The notes beneath the pieces are model-generated. The model made no database searches. It was not told the origin of the DNA and saw only the letters and a list, made by a program, of their open reading frames with translations. Below are positions 8,467 through 17,800 of a stretch of 46,776 nt of DNA, piece by piece (position 1 is the stretch's first letter; the number at the start of each line of letters is the position of its first letter). A program made the position numbers and the translations under genes. Source of the DNA: JAJDFU01 sp964640855 (lineage in GTDB: Bacteria > Bacteroidota > Bacteroidia > Chitinophagales > Saprospiraceae); assembly GCA_964640855.1 (NCBI GenBank), contig CAZXIX010000022.1, forward strand, positions 1-46,776, in the 5' to 3' direction.

Positions 8467-9801
8467 ATGAAGATGCTCCCGTTATCCTACCTATCCGCCA
8501 TCCGGTTCCCAGCTTGGCTTTGGTTTTTGTTCCCTTTGTCTTTTCCTTTATCTGTGATTGCTCAGCCCGCGACGGATGGCTACAGGCCTTTTAAATTTCA
8601 GCTGGATGAGACCTTCCTCCCCCTGACGAAGGAACGCAGAGAACAGGAGGCAAGGGAAATCGTGGCGGCTCAGCAAAGGCTGCAAGAGGATCATGGGGAA
8701 ATAGGGTATTGGAATGGGGCCTATCCTTCCTACCGCTGGCACCAGATTCTCATGGAGGTCAGTCGCGCCCACCGGGGACACAAAAACGGAGGGCGGGTGG
8801 CCATTATGCACCTCTCCATTTTCGATTCCCTGGTGGAGGTATGGAGGCACAAAAACAAAACGGATCGCCCTGCACCTTTCGAAGCGTATGCAGCCATTGC
8901 AAAACGGGGCCGCAAGCGGGAATATTCCGCTTTCATTTGTGAATACAGCGCGACTGCAGGGGCCGCTCACCGGATTATCGGGTATTATTTTCCCGAGCGG
9001 AAAGCTTATCTGGATAGCCTTTTGGAAAGCTTCCAGGCTGCCCGGTTGAAGACCGGGTTGCAGTACCCTTCCGATATGGAAAGAGGCCTCCGGATCGGGA
9101 GGCAAATTGCCGATCGGTATATTTCCTATGCCAAAACGGACCGCACGGATCGCACCTGGCAGGGGCAAGTTCCCCGCGCGGATAGCCTGTGGTCGGGTAA
9201 TCCCGGCAAGTGGGACCCCATGAAAAAGCAATGGAGGCCGCTCACGCTGAAAAAAGCGGATCAATTCCGACCCGCACCGCCGCCCACGGATTGGTCGGCT
9301 GATATGGAAGAACTTCGCCGTTTCAACGCCACGCACCCCACCAGCGATATTGCCTGGAAGTGGAAGAGCGAGCCCGTATGGGACAACCGCCTGGAGAGGA
9401 AGGTCCTCGAGTATGATCTGGATCCGTTGGCGGCGGCCTTCGCCAGTGCCGTATTTCATGCGGCCCGGTTCGATGCTATCATTGCAGCCTGGGATGGGAA
9501 ATACCATTATTGGGGCATCCGTCCCTTTCAGTACGATCCTGAGTTTCGGCCCCTTCTCGTGGATACGCCCAACTTCCCCGGCTATCCTGCCGGGCACACG
9601 ACCGTTGCCGGATCGATCTCGACCGTACTGGCCTTTCTTTTTCCCCGAGATGAAGGCTTCTTTCGGGAATTGGCCCGCGAATGTTCGGAATCGCGCTTCG
9701 AAGGAGGGGTTCATTTCCGCACCGATAACGAGGTCGGACTGGAAGTGGGCGAAAAAGTAGGAAACCAGGTGATCCGTGCCTTCCTGAATGGGGGAGAATG
9801 A
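8467..9801 (+). CDS. Vanadium-dependent haloperoxidase-like (PAP2-fold) secreted protein
   Basis: This 444-residue protein has an N-terminal signal peptide (PAWLWFLFPLSFPLSV, ending near AQP). The C-terminal third carries the vanadate/phosphate site of the haloperoxidase/PAP2 superfamily: KYHYWGIRPFQ near residue 343, PGYPAGHTTVAGS near 374 (the P-x-GH motif) and SRFEGGVHFRTDNEVG near 410 (the SRxxxGxH motif with the essential His). The helical N-terminal half matches the all-alpha vanadium haloperoxidase fold found in many Bacteroidota. Relatives oxidise halides with peroxide, while others act as acid phosphatases; sequence alone does not decide. It is a single gene, facing a convergent DUF2279 gene 30 bases away. 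Confidence 0.85.
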   Translation: MKMLPLSYLSAIRFPAWLWFLFPLSFPLSVIAQPATDGYRPFKFQLDETFLPLTKERREQEAREIVAAQQRLQEDHGEIGYWNGAYPSYRWHQILMEVSRAHRGHKNGGRVAIMHLSIFDSLVEVWRHKNKTDRPAPFEAYAAIAKRGRKREYSAFICEYSATAGAAHRIIGYYFPERKAYLDSLLESFQAARLKTGLQYPSDMERGLRIGRQIADRYISYAKTDRTDRTWQGQVPRADSLWSGNPGKWDPMKKQWRPLTLKKADQFRPAPPPTDWSADMEELRRFNATHPTSDIAWKWKSEPVWDNRLERKVLEYDLDPLAAAFASAVFHAARFDAIIAAWDGKYHYWGIRPFQYDPEFRPLLVDTPNFPGYPAGHTTVAGSISTVLAFLFPRDEGFFRELARECSESRFEGGVHFRTDNEVGLEVGEKVGNQVIRAFLNGGE

Positions 9802-9830
9802 AACTTCACCAAAACCGATCCGGGATCCCG

Positions 9831-10814
9831 TCAGAAGAAGATGGGATGAAAAATGACCTGGCCCCGGGTATTGACTTCCAGCGTGGGAGAGGGAATCTTG
9901 ATGAAATTCAGCGTTCCCAAAATAAATTTCAGAAATCCAATACGAGTCCGGATGCGGCTCAGGTCCACATCGAGGCTCAGGTAAAATTGACGATAGCGCG
10001 GATGGGTCAGGGACGCATCGTAGCCCGGCCATTCGTTAATGGCTGCCCCATACATGTTTTCTGCTCCAATCCCTACGGCGAAGTTCAGCCAGCGCAGGAC
10101 TTTTGTCTCTTTCCGAAGGAAGGAAGTCGGGTTGATCGACCACCAGACGGTCATGCCGTTGTAGTCTTTGATGAAACGCTCCAGCAGGTGAGTGCCAAAA
10201 AGTTCATCCGCCCGGATTTTGAGAGAGGTTTCCCCGCTGGGGGGCAGGGGTTCGGCGCTGTAATAAGGGAAATGATTCGAGATCTTTAATCGAATGCGTT
10301 GTTCGTCCCATAGGAATTGTTGGCTGGTAAACAGGGCCGTACCCATCAGATTAAAGGCAAGATCATGCCAGGAAAATCCCCAGCGGGCGGAGAAAGCATC
10401 CATGATCTCAACCGTTGTCTGCAAACTAACGCTGACACCCGTAGCCGCCCAGATCGAGGCATTCCGTTTCATGCCCGTCCAGCGAAAAGCTCCATAAGAA
10501 AGATAACCGTAGGTATAAGCCGCCTGGGCATGGCCCCACTTGTCTACCCGCTCCCATTCCTTCCAATCGTTGAAAGTACGGAAGCCGGCCCGTTCATGGC
10601 CTTCATACCAAGCCTTGTTCAATCCGATCAATGCCAACCCGTACACCAGGGTGCCGCCCCCGGTGACCACGCCCAGCCGCACAGGATCGATCTGATCCGG
10701 CACTCCCCAGAAAGCCGGATAAGGTTTTTGGGCGCTCCCACACACCGGCAGGGCCATCCAGAAGACGACCGCTAAGCCAAAGAGGAACCAGACAAAATGG
10801 CTTGGACGTTTCAC
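9831..10814 (-). CDS. DUF2279 (YfiM-like) envelope protein
   Basis: This 327-residue protein has an N-terminal signal (HFVWFLFGLAVVFWMALPV) with no perfect lipobox. The core WERVDKWGHAQAAYTYGY, followed by a helical GFSWHDLAFNLMGTAL block, is typical of the DUF2279/YfiM group of predicted periplasmic or outer-membrane proteins. The C-terminal 120 residues look beta-rich and are consistent with outer-membrane insertion. The molecular function is unknown. Translation appears to start at GTG, because no in-frame ATG lies upstream of the signal peptide. It is divergent from the nucleotidyltransferase gene and convergent with the haloperoxidase-like gene. Confidence 0.75.
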   Translation of the reverse strand: MKRPSHFVWFLFGLAVVFWMALPVCGSAQKPYPAFWGVPDQIDPVRLGVVTGGGTLVYGLALIGLNKAWYEGHERAGFRTFNDWKEWERVDKWGHAQAAYTYGYLSYGAFRWTGMKRNASIWAATGVSVSLQTTVEIMDAFSARWGFSWHDLAFNLMGTALFTSQQFLWDEQRIRLKISNHFPYYSAEPLPPSGETSLKIRADELFGTHLLERFIKDYNGMTVWWSINPTSFLRKETKVLRWLNFAVGIGAENMYGAAINEWPGYDASLTHPRYRQFYLSLDVDLSRIRTRIGFLKFILGTLNFIKIPSPTLEVNTRGQVIFHPIFF

Positions 10815-10927
10815 CCTGGTAAAATAAAGCCGAAATAGAACCTTTCGTCTATAATCCTGTGTAGGAAATGGAGATTAATCGGAGATTGGCCAAATCCGGG
10901 ACAACTTCCGGAGGCAATCCTGGAGAG

Positions 10928-11542
10928 ATGACAAATGTGATGCAAATCGGAGCTTTGATCCTGGCGGCGGGCGGATCATCTCGCCTGGGCTTCCCCAAGC
11001 AGTTGCTGGAATTGGAGGGAGAGAGCCTGGTCTTCCGGACCTCCCGCATGGCGCTCGAAGCAGGTTGCCATCCGGTACAGGTGATAACCGGTGCGGTACA
11101 CGATCCGATCCGAAGAGTCCTGACAGACTTGCCGGTACGCATTCACCGAAATCCGGATTGGCAAGAAGGACAAAGCACCACCGTCAAGCTGGGCATACAA
11201 TTGATGTCCGAATGCGATGCTCTGGTCGTTTTGCTCACGGATCAGGTGGGCCTGGAAACAGAATGGCTGAGAGGATTTCTGGACCGGTTCCGGAAAGCGG
11301 AGGAAGATATTCTCATGGCTGAATACGGGAACGGGATCACCGGAGCTCCCCTGGCCTTTTCCAGGAGGCATTTCCACAGGGCTGAAAAACTGCAAGGGGA
11401 TCAAGGGTTGAAAAGGGTGATCCGAAAGGAAATGATCCCCTATGGCCTGTACCCCTTTCCGGCGGGAGCATGGGATATAGATCTCGAATCCGATCTGGAA
11501 AAGTTGAAAACCAAAGGCTTCGGATTGGTCAGGAAAAAGTAA
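10928..11542 (+). CDS. MobA/MocA-like nucleotidyltransferase
   Basis: This 204-residue NTP transferase opens with LILAAGGSSRLGFPKQLLEL, the Rossmann-like nucleotide-binding loop and Lys of the MobA/MocA/CTP-transferase group. LLTDQVGLETEWL near residue 102 matches the conserved D-Q metal-binding stretch, and GAPLAFSRRHF near 140 matches the following strand. The closest known roles are cytidylyl or guanylyl transfer to molybdopterin, but no molybdenum-cofactor genes are nearby, so the substrate is open. The chosen ATG is preceded by CTGGAGAG, a fair ribosome-binding site. A longer reading from an upstream ATG adds 20 residues that look non-coding (MEINRRLAKSGTTS). Confidence 0.8.
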   Translation: MTNVMQIGALILAAGGSSRLGFPKQLLELEGESLVFRTSRMALEAGCHPVQVITGAVHDPIRRVLTDLPVRIHRNPDWQEGQSTTVKLGIQLMSECDALVVLLTDQVGLETEWLRGFLDRFRKAEEDILMAEYGNGITGAPLAFSRRHFHRAEKLQGDQGLKRVIRKEMIPYGLYPFPAGAWDIDLESDLEKLKTKGFGLVRKK

Positions 11543-11573
11543 AGAAAAAACTGTGGAAACTTTAAACTCAAAT

Positions 11574-11605
11574 ATTGTTTCCTCTGTTTTTTGACTTTAC
11601 CTTTG
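11574..11605 (+). promoter_or_regulatory. Bacteroidota promoter of the efflux operon
   Basis: A -33 element (ATTG, 11574-11577) is separated by 20 bases from a perfect -7 box TACCTTTG (11598-11605), followed by CGCCG. This is the best match in the window to the TTTG-N(19-21)-TAnnTTTG promoter. Transcription would start near 11612, leaving a leader of about ten bases before the tetR ATG. A TetR operator could overlap it, but I see no clear palindrome. Confidence 0.65.
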
Positions 11606-11622
11606 CGCCGCAAAACTACCAA

Positions 11623-12261
11623 ATGGAATCTGTCCGGCAAGCGGAACTGAAGGAGCAAATCCTGGGCAAATCGGATGAGCTCTTTATTCGATACGGGATC
11701 AAGTCCATTTCTATGGACGATCTGGCTCGGGAGTTGGGTATTTCCAAAAAGACCCTTTATCAGTTTGTCGATAATAAAGCCGATCTGATCCAGCAAGTCT
11801 TTCAGCGTCGGATCAGCCAGGAGAAAGCCCTGATGGCCCGGTTTCGCGAAGATGCCGAGGACGCGATCGATGAGATGCTCCGGTTGGCGCGCTATGTGAT
11901 CGGGGTTTTGCGCGAAATTTCACCTACCACCGTCTACGATCTCCAAAAGTATTACCGGGAAGTTTGGGAAAAGATGGAGGCTCTGCAGCAGCAGCACGTT
12001 TTCGAGATCATCCTCGAGAACCTGAAGCGGGGCATGGATCAGGGGTTGTACCGCGAGAATCTCAACCCGGAGATCATCGCCAAGCTCTACGTTGCCAAAA
12101 CGTCTATGGTTGCGGATAAGGACTTTTTTCCGAGTGCCGAATACAATATGGGGACGCTTTTTCAAGAGTATTTCCGCTACCACATTTACGGGATCGCTTC
12201 GCCGAAAGGCCTCAGATTGCTGGAGGCGCATCTGGACCCTTTGATGAATTCACTTGACTAA
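11623..12261 (+). CDS. TetR-family regulator of the efflux operon
   Basis: This 212-residue regulator has an N-terminal TetR helix-turn-helix, residues about 12-57: SISMDDLARELGISKKTLYQ, then FVDNKADLIQQVF. The C-terminal helical domain is the ligand and dimer part and is not recognisable as a specific subfamily. As first gene of the operon it probably represses its own promoter and the pump genes until a substrate binds. The MESVRQ start is chosen because it lies just past a strong promoter; the 16 upstream in-frame residues would fall inside the promoter. TolC begins 19 bases after its stop. Confidence 0.88.
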   Translation: MESVRQAELKEQILGKSDELFIRYGIKSISMDDLARELGISKKTLYQFVDNKADLIQQVFQRRISQEKALMARFREDAEDAIDEMLRLARYVIGVLREISPTTVYDLQKYYREVWEKMEALQQQHVFEIILENLKRGMDQGLYRENLNPEIIAKLYVAKTSMVADKDFFPSAEYNMGTLFQEYFRYHIYGIASPKGLRLLEAHLDPLMNSLD

Positions 12262-12280
12262 ACTATAATCGGACAATCAG

Positions 12281-13615
12281 ATGACTTTCCGAATTTCGTC
12301 CTTCTTTCTGTTACTGATCATAAGTATGGGTTCCGTGCATACCGTCTGGGCCCAACCTTCCGGAATGACGCTGGAGCAGGCCATTGAGTTTGCCTGGACC
12401 AACAATACCCGGATCCGTCAGAAGCAGATCGATATTGCAGATGCGCAGCAGCAGATTATCGAGAACCAGGCCTTCGGAATCCCGCAACTTAGTGCTTCCC
12501 TGGACTTTACCCGATACATCGTGGTTCCTCAGGCCCCCATCCCGAGAGCTTTTCTACCCGACACGGTTGATGCCCCCCGGAGCGCGGCTTTTGTGCTCAA
12601 AAATAATTTCTCGGCCGGGATCAATCTGGACGCCATGATCTTTGACGCTCGCTATTTTATCGGTCTGCGGGCGGCCAAGCAGTACAAGGTCCTGGTCAAC
12701 CAGGAAATGGAGTCCGAGAAAAGAAATGTACGATCGGATGTGGTCAATGCCTATCTCCCGATCCTCCTCATCAACCAGTCTCTGATCCTGCTGGACAGCA
12801 ATATTGCCATTATTGAAAAGCTCCTGTACGAGACCGAGCAGCTTTACGAAACCGGCTTTGCCGAACAACTGGACGTGGACCGGCAGCGACTGTCCCTCTC
12901 CAACCTGGTTACCGAAAGAAACTCGCTGGAAAGGCAACGCAATACGGCCCTGAAGCGGCTCAAATACACCATCGGTTATCCGGTGGAGCAGGAACTCGAG
13001 GTACTGGAGTCCCTCGAAGGCTTGCTGGAGTTCGCCGAGATCCCTGACCTTACCGCCAACATCGACCTGAATCAACGTCCGGATTTTGTGCTTACCCAGG
13101 AAGCACTTCGGATCAACGACGACCGGATCGCGGTGGAGAGGTCGGCCTACTTTCCGGCGCTCCGGGCTTTCGCTTCGGCGCAGGAAAACTATCAGGGAAA
13201 TACTTCCCAGGATGATTTCTGGGCGCCATCCGTATTTGTGGGCGCCTCGTTGAATATTCCCATTTTCAGCGGCCTGGAACGGAAGGCTAAGGTAGAGCGG
13301 GCCCGCCTCGCGAAGGCCGAAGTGGAGGTGCAACAGCAGGATCTCATAAGGGGTATCCGGTTGGAAGTCGCCGCCACCCGCAACGAATACAACCGCGCGC
13401 TGGAAACTTACGAAGACCAGCAAGAGAACCTGGCTCTGGCGGAGCGCATTTTCAATACGACCAAGATCAAGTACAGCGAAGGGGTAGGAAGCAGTGTAGA
13501 ACTGGTCCAATCCGAGCAGGGTCTTTACGACGCTCAGAGCAACTACATACAGGCATTGTACGATCTGGTTTTGGCCAAACAAAACCTCGACATTGCCCTC
13601 GGAAAAGAACTGTAA
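12281..13615 (+). CDS. TolC-family outer-membrane efflux protein (RND operon)
   Basis: This 444-residue outer-membrane factor has a signal peptide (FFLLLIISMGSVHTVWAQ) and two related helical halves, typical of the OEP fold: MTLEQAIEFAWTNNTRIRQK at the start of the first, then VERSAYFPALRAFASAQ and IFNTTKIKYSEGVGSSVELV in the second. It would form the trimeric channel through the outer membrane for the pump encoded downstream. Length is near the usual 430-480. It is the second gene of the operon, with the adaptor starting 33 bases after its stop. Confidence 0.9.
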   Translation: MTFRISSFFLLLIISMGSVHTVWAQPSGMTLEQAIEFAWTNNTRIRQKQIDIADAQQQIIENQAFGIPQLSASLDFTRYIVVPQAPIPRAFLPDTVDAPRSAAFVLKNNFSAGINLDAMIFDARYFIGLRAAKQYKVLVNQEMESEKRNVRSDVVNAYLPILLINQSLILLDSNIAIIEKLLYETEQLYETGFAEQLDVDRQRLSLSNLVTERNSLERQRNTALKRLKYTIGYPVEQELEVLESLEGLLEFAEIPDLTANIDLNQRPDFVLTQEALRINDDRIAVERSAYFPALRAFASAQENYQGNTSQDDFWAPSVFVGASLNIPIFSGLERKAKVERARLAKAEVEVQQQDLIRGIRLEVAATRNEYNRALETYEDQQENLALAERIFNTTKIKYSEGVGSSVELVQSEQGLYDAQSNYIQALYDLVLAKQNLDIALGKEL

Positions 13616-13648
13616 GAAATTTCACCCATCCGAAAACAGAACCCGATC

Positions 13649-14815
13649 ATGAGGATTGTAAACGGACTTCTTTTACTGCTCTTTCTGGCAGCTTGCCAAC
13701 CGGCCACCGAAGAGTGGCCGCAGGAGCTCGACGACAAAAAGCGAGTACTCAAGGCTAAGCGCAATGAATTGGCAGAACTGACCAAAGAGGTCGAGAAACT
13801 TCAGGCCGAAATAAGCCAGCTGGAACCCAACCTGGCCACTCAGGGCAAGCTGGTGACGGTAAGTCCGATCGCCCGAAAGAACTTCGAGCACTATGTGGAA
13901 ATCCAGGGCATTGTCAGTTCAGGACGTACCGTCAATGTGACTTCTGAGGTGCCCGGGCGGATCAAAAACCTGACTGTGGACGAAGGAGACCGGGTTCGCC
14001 AAGGGCAATTGATAGCCGAGGTGGATCTGGCCCAGATTACCAAACAGATCGAAGAAGTCGAGATCTCCCTCAATCTGGCCAATACGGTTTTCGAGCGGCA
14101 AAACCGGCTCTGGGAACAGAATATTGGCTCCGAGATCCAATACCTGGAGGCAGAGAACAACAAAAAGCGATTGGAAAAAAACCTGGACGCGCTACAGGTC
14201 CAAATGGAAAAAGGGCAGATCTACAGTCCGATCAGTGGGGTAGTAGATCGCAAGATCCTGGGAACGGGTGAACTGGCTTCCCCGGGTAGTCCCATCTTAC
14301 AGTTGCTGGATGTCAACGATCTGCGGGTGGAGGCGGACGTCCCCGAGACCTACCTGCGGGAGGTTCAGCTGGGTGAAACGGTCCGGGTGAGATATCCGGC
14401 TCTTGATATGGAACAAAATGCCAGAGTCAGCCTGATCGGGAGCAAGATCAAAAATGCCAACCGAACCTTCAAGGTAGAGGCCAAGGTCAAAAACCTCAAC
14501 GGGCTTTTAAAACCGAATCTCCTGGCCATTATGTACATCCGGGACTTCGCGGTAGAGGACGCCATAGTCGTCCAGCAGGAATTGGTCCAGCAAGAGGTGA
14601 GCGGCAAGGATTATGTGCTCATTAAGGCCGAAGAGAACGGAAAGTTCATCGCCAGGAAGGTTTACGTCACCACGGGCAAGAGCTATAACAACCAGGTTCA
14701 GATCCTGGAGGGCCTCGAAGAAGGCGCGGAGATAATCATCGAGGGAGCAAGAGGTCTGGCTGCCGGACAGCCGATCCGTATTCAGGAAGCGAAAACAGAA
14801 GCTCGAAATGGCTGA
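13649..14815 (+). CDS. RND efflux periplasmic adaptor (lipoprotein)
   Basis: This 388-residue membrane fusion protein has a lipobox LFLAACQP (Cys16), so it is probably anchored by lipid. An extra coiled coil follows (KRNELAELTKEVEKLQAEI, about residues 36-55) before the biotinyl-lipoyl-like half-motif SEVPGRIKNLTVDEGDRV near 97. An alpha hairpin (about 125-185) and the second half-motif IYSPISGVVDRKILGTG near 191 come next, then beta-barrel and membrane-proximal domains. It links the RND pump to the TolC channel. The stop codon overlaps the pump start by eight bases, indicating translational coupling. The N-terminal coiled coil is longer than in AcrA-like adaptors. Confidence 0.9.
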   Translation: MRIVNGLLLLLFLAACQPATEEWPQELDDKKRVLKAKRNELAELTKEVEKLQAEISQLEPNLATQGKLVTVSPIARKNFEHYVEIQGIVSSGRTVNVTSEVPGRIKNLTVDEGDRVRQGQLIAEVDLAQITKQIEEVEISLNLANTVFERQNRLWEQNIGSEIQYLEAENNKKRLEKNLDALQVQMEKGQIYSPISGVVDRKILGTGELASPGSPILQLLDVNDLRVEADVPETYLREVQLGETVRVRYPALDMEQNARVSLIGSKIKNANRTFKVEAKVKNLNGLLKPNLLAIMYIRDFAVEDAIVVQQELVQQEVSGKDYVLIKAEENGKFIARKVYVTTGKSYNNQVQILEGLEEGAEIIIEGARGLAAGQPIRIQEAKTEARNG

Positions 14816-17800
14816 TCAAGAAAAGAAAAGACCCAAAAACCTGAGGCAGTTTGCCCTCACCAATCTGGCAGTCGATAACGGGACCAGCGTCTTTCTGCTG
14901 ACCCTGATGATCCTCATTTTTGGGTTGCAGTCCTACAACCGGATGCCGAAGGAACAATTTCCGGAAATCTCCCTGCCCACTGTATACATCAATACGCCTT
15001 ACTTCGGAAACTCGGCAGAGGATATCGAAAATCTGGTCACCCGTCCGATCGAAAAAGAACTTCAGTCTGTGGACGGGGTCAAGGATATCCGTTCTACCTC
15101 CATCCAGGATTTTTCGGTGATCACCGCCGAATTTGAAAGCGATGAGGACATCGACGAAGTTGTGCGAAAGGTGAAGGACGCGGTTGACAAGGCGAAGAGT
15201 GAATTGCCCTCTGACCTGGATCAGGAGCCTACCGTGCTGGACGTGAATCTTTCCGAGTTGCCGATCATGACGGTCAACGTATCCGGGGATTACACCAACG
15301 ATGAACTCCGGAATTTCGCCGAGTTCCTCCAGGATAAGATCGAAGCCCTCGATGAAATATCCGAAGCTCAGATCAAAGGCGCCCTGGAACGCGAAGTCCA
15401 GGTCGATGTGGACCTCTTGAAGATGGAATCCATGGAGGTATCCTTTACGGATATTCAGGAGGCCATCTCCAAGGAAAACATCACCATGTCGGCCGGAGAG
15501 CTGGTGAAGAACGATTTTCGGCGTGCCATCCGGGTGATCGGGGAGTTTCAGACGGTCGATGAGTTGGAAAACATGATCATCAAGAGTGAGCGTCAGAATC
15601 CGATCTTCCTGAAAGACATTGCGGAAGCCACCTATGGCTTCAAGGAGCGGACCAGCATCGCCCGAATGGACGGCTTCCCGGTCATTTCCCTGGATGTGAT
15701 CAAACGGCAGGGAGAAAATTTGCTCAACGCGTCGGATAAGATCAAGGAGATTCTCGAAGAGGCCCAAATGGAATTGCCTTCTGACTTGAAGATCAGTCTG
15801 TTCAACGACCAGTCGATCAATACGCGCAATCAGGTTGCCAATCTGGAGAACAGCATCATCTCCGGGATCATTTTGGTTACGCTCATTCTGTTGTTTTTCC
15901 TGGGCCTTCGAAACGCCTCTTTCGTAGGGCTGGCCATACCCTTGTCCATGCTGATGGGGATCCTGATCCTTTCGATCATGGGGATCACCATGAATATTGT
16001 GGTCCTTTTCTCCCTGATCCTGGCCCTCGGTTTGCTGGTCGACAATGCGATCGTGGTCGTGGAAAACATATATCGATATTTTCAGGAAGGATATTCACCC
16101 TGGGATGCGGCCAAATACGGCGCAGCCGAAGTCGCCATGCCCATCATCGCCTCCACGGCGACCACCCTGGCGGCCTTCGTTCCACTGGCTTTTTGGCCGG
16201 GGATCAGCGGTAGTTTCTTTCAATATCTCCCGATCACGCTGATCATCGTGCTGTCTTCTTCGCTCTTTATTGCCCTGGTCATCAATCCGGTTTTTACCAG
16301 CCGGTTTATGAAAGTGGACGAACGGGCGGATGATCCGGCCGTCCGGAAACGAAAAAGACGCAATGCCTGGATATTGGTCGGAGGTCTCCTCGGTGCCGGA
16401 TTCCTGTTTCAAGTGCTGGCCTGGGTTCTTGGCGTTCCGGATCCCGAGGTGGCGTCCGAAGCCGATCAGGCGGTTGTCGGGGTCAATTGGAATGCTTTTC
16501 GAAATCTGCTTTGGCTAGGGGCCATCATCACGGCTATCAACTTTTTCCTGTTGCGCCCGGCCTCTTTTTCCTTCCAGAACAACTTCCTGCCGATCCTGGA
16601 AGTAACCTACGATCGATTCATTCGTTTTGCCCTCCGCATTCCCCTCCTCATTTTCGGAGGCTCCTTTGTTTTGCTTTTTCTGGCGATTGCTCTGTTGGTC
16701 GCCTACCAACCCAAGGTGGAATTCTTCCCGAATCCCGATCCCCTCTATGTGAATGCTTTTGTCGAACTACCCCTAGGAAGCGACATTGAAGCCACCAACA
16801 AGGTGATGGATGAATTGGAGGACCGGGTTATGACGGCCCTCAAACCCTACCAACCGGCCGTTGAAGCTGTATTGTCGCAGATCGGGGAAAACACCTCCGA
16901 TCCGAATACTCCACCGGAGCCCGGAGCTTCTCCGCACAAGGCTCGACTCACCGTTTCCTTCGTCCCCTATGAGGAGCGGAACGGGATCTCTACCTGGGAT
17001 GCGATGAACGAAATTCGGGAGGCCGTAAGAGGACTGCCCGGTGTCCAGATCACCGTTGATAAAAATGCCGCCGGCCCGGCCCAGGGCAAACCCATCAACC
17101 TGGAGATCCAGGGGGAGGAGATCGACAAGCTGGCCACGCTGTCCGAAGAGCTGGTCAACCATATCGATAGTTATCAGATCCCGGGTATTGAAGAATTGCA
17201 GGCGGATATTAAGATCGGAAAGCCCGAACTCCGGGTAAACATCGACCGGGAGGCGGCTCGCCGGTACGAAGTGGCTACTTCCGACATTGCCAATGCCATC
17301 CGGACATCCGTCTACGGACGGGAGGTCAGCCAGTTTAAGGTCGGTGAAGATGAATACCCCATATTCGTCCGCTTGGATGAAAGATATCGATTTGACGTCG
17401 ATAACTTGCTCAACCAGAAGATCACCTTCCGCAGCCGGGCCACCGGGGACATTAATCAGGTACCCATCAGCGCTGTGGCAGATGTCAAATACACCTCCAC
17501 TTACAGCGCGATCAAACGGAAGAACATGGATCGGGTCATCACCCTTTTCTCCAACGTCGTAGCCGGCTATAATGCCAACGAAATCATTGCCGAACTGGAG
17601 GACATCATGGCAGATTATCCCCTGCCGCAAGGTTTTACCTACGAGTTCACCGGGCAGCAGCAGCAACAGGCTGAAGACTCCGAGTTTCTCGGTCGGGCAT
17701 TCGTCATTGCGCTTTTCGCCATTTTCATCATCATCGTGGCTCAGTTCAATTCCCTGCTTTCGCCCTTCATCATTGTGCTGTCCGTATTGTTCAGCACCAT

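Noticed and set aside
8548..10032. Long minus-strand open frame (494 codons) across the haloperoxidase-like gene
   Set aside because: It lies antisense to a gene with clear active-site motifs and its translation is low-complexity, rich in Pro, Gly and Arg with no recognisable domain; a shadow of codon bias.
12554..13582. Minus-strand open frame of 342 codons opposite the first TolC gene
   Set aside because: Mirror of a well-supported TolC gene; no start signal and no family similarity.
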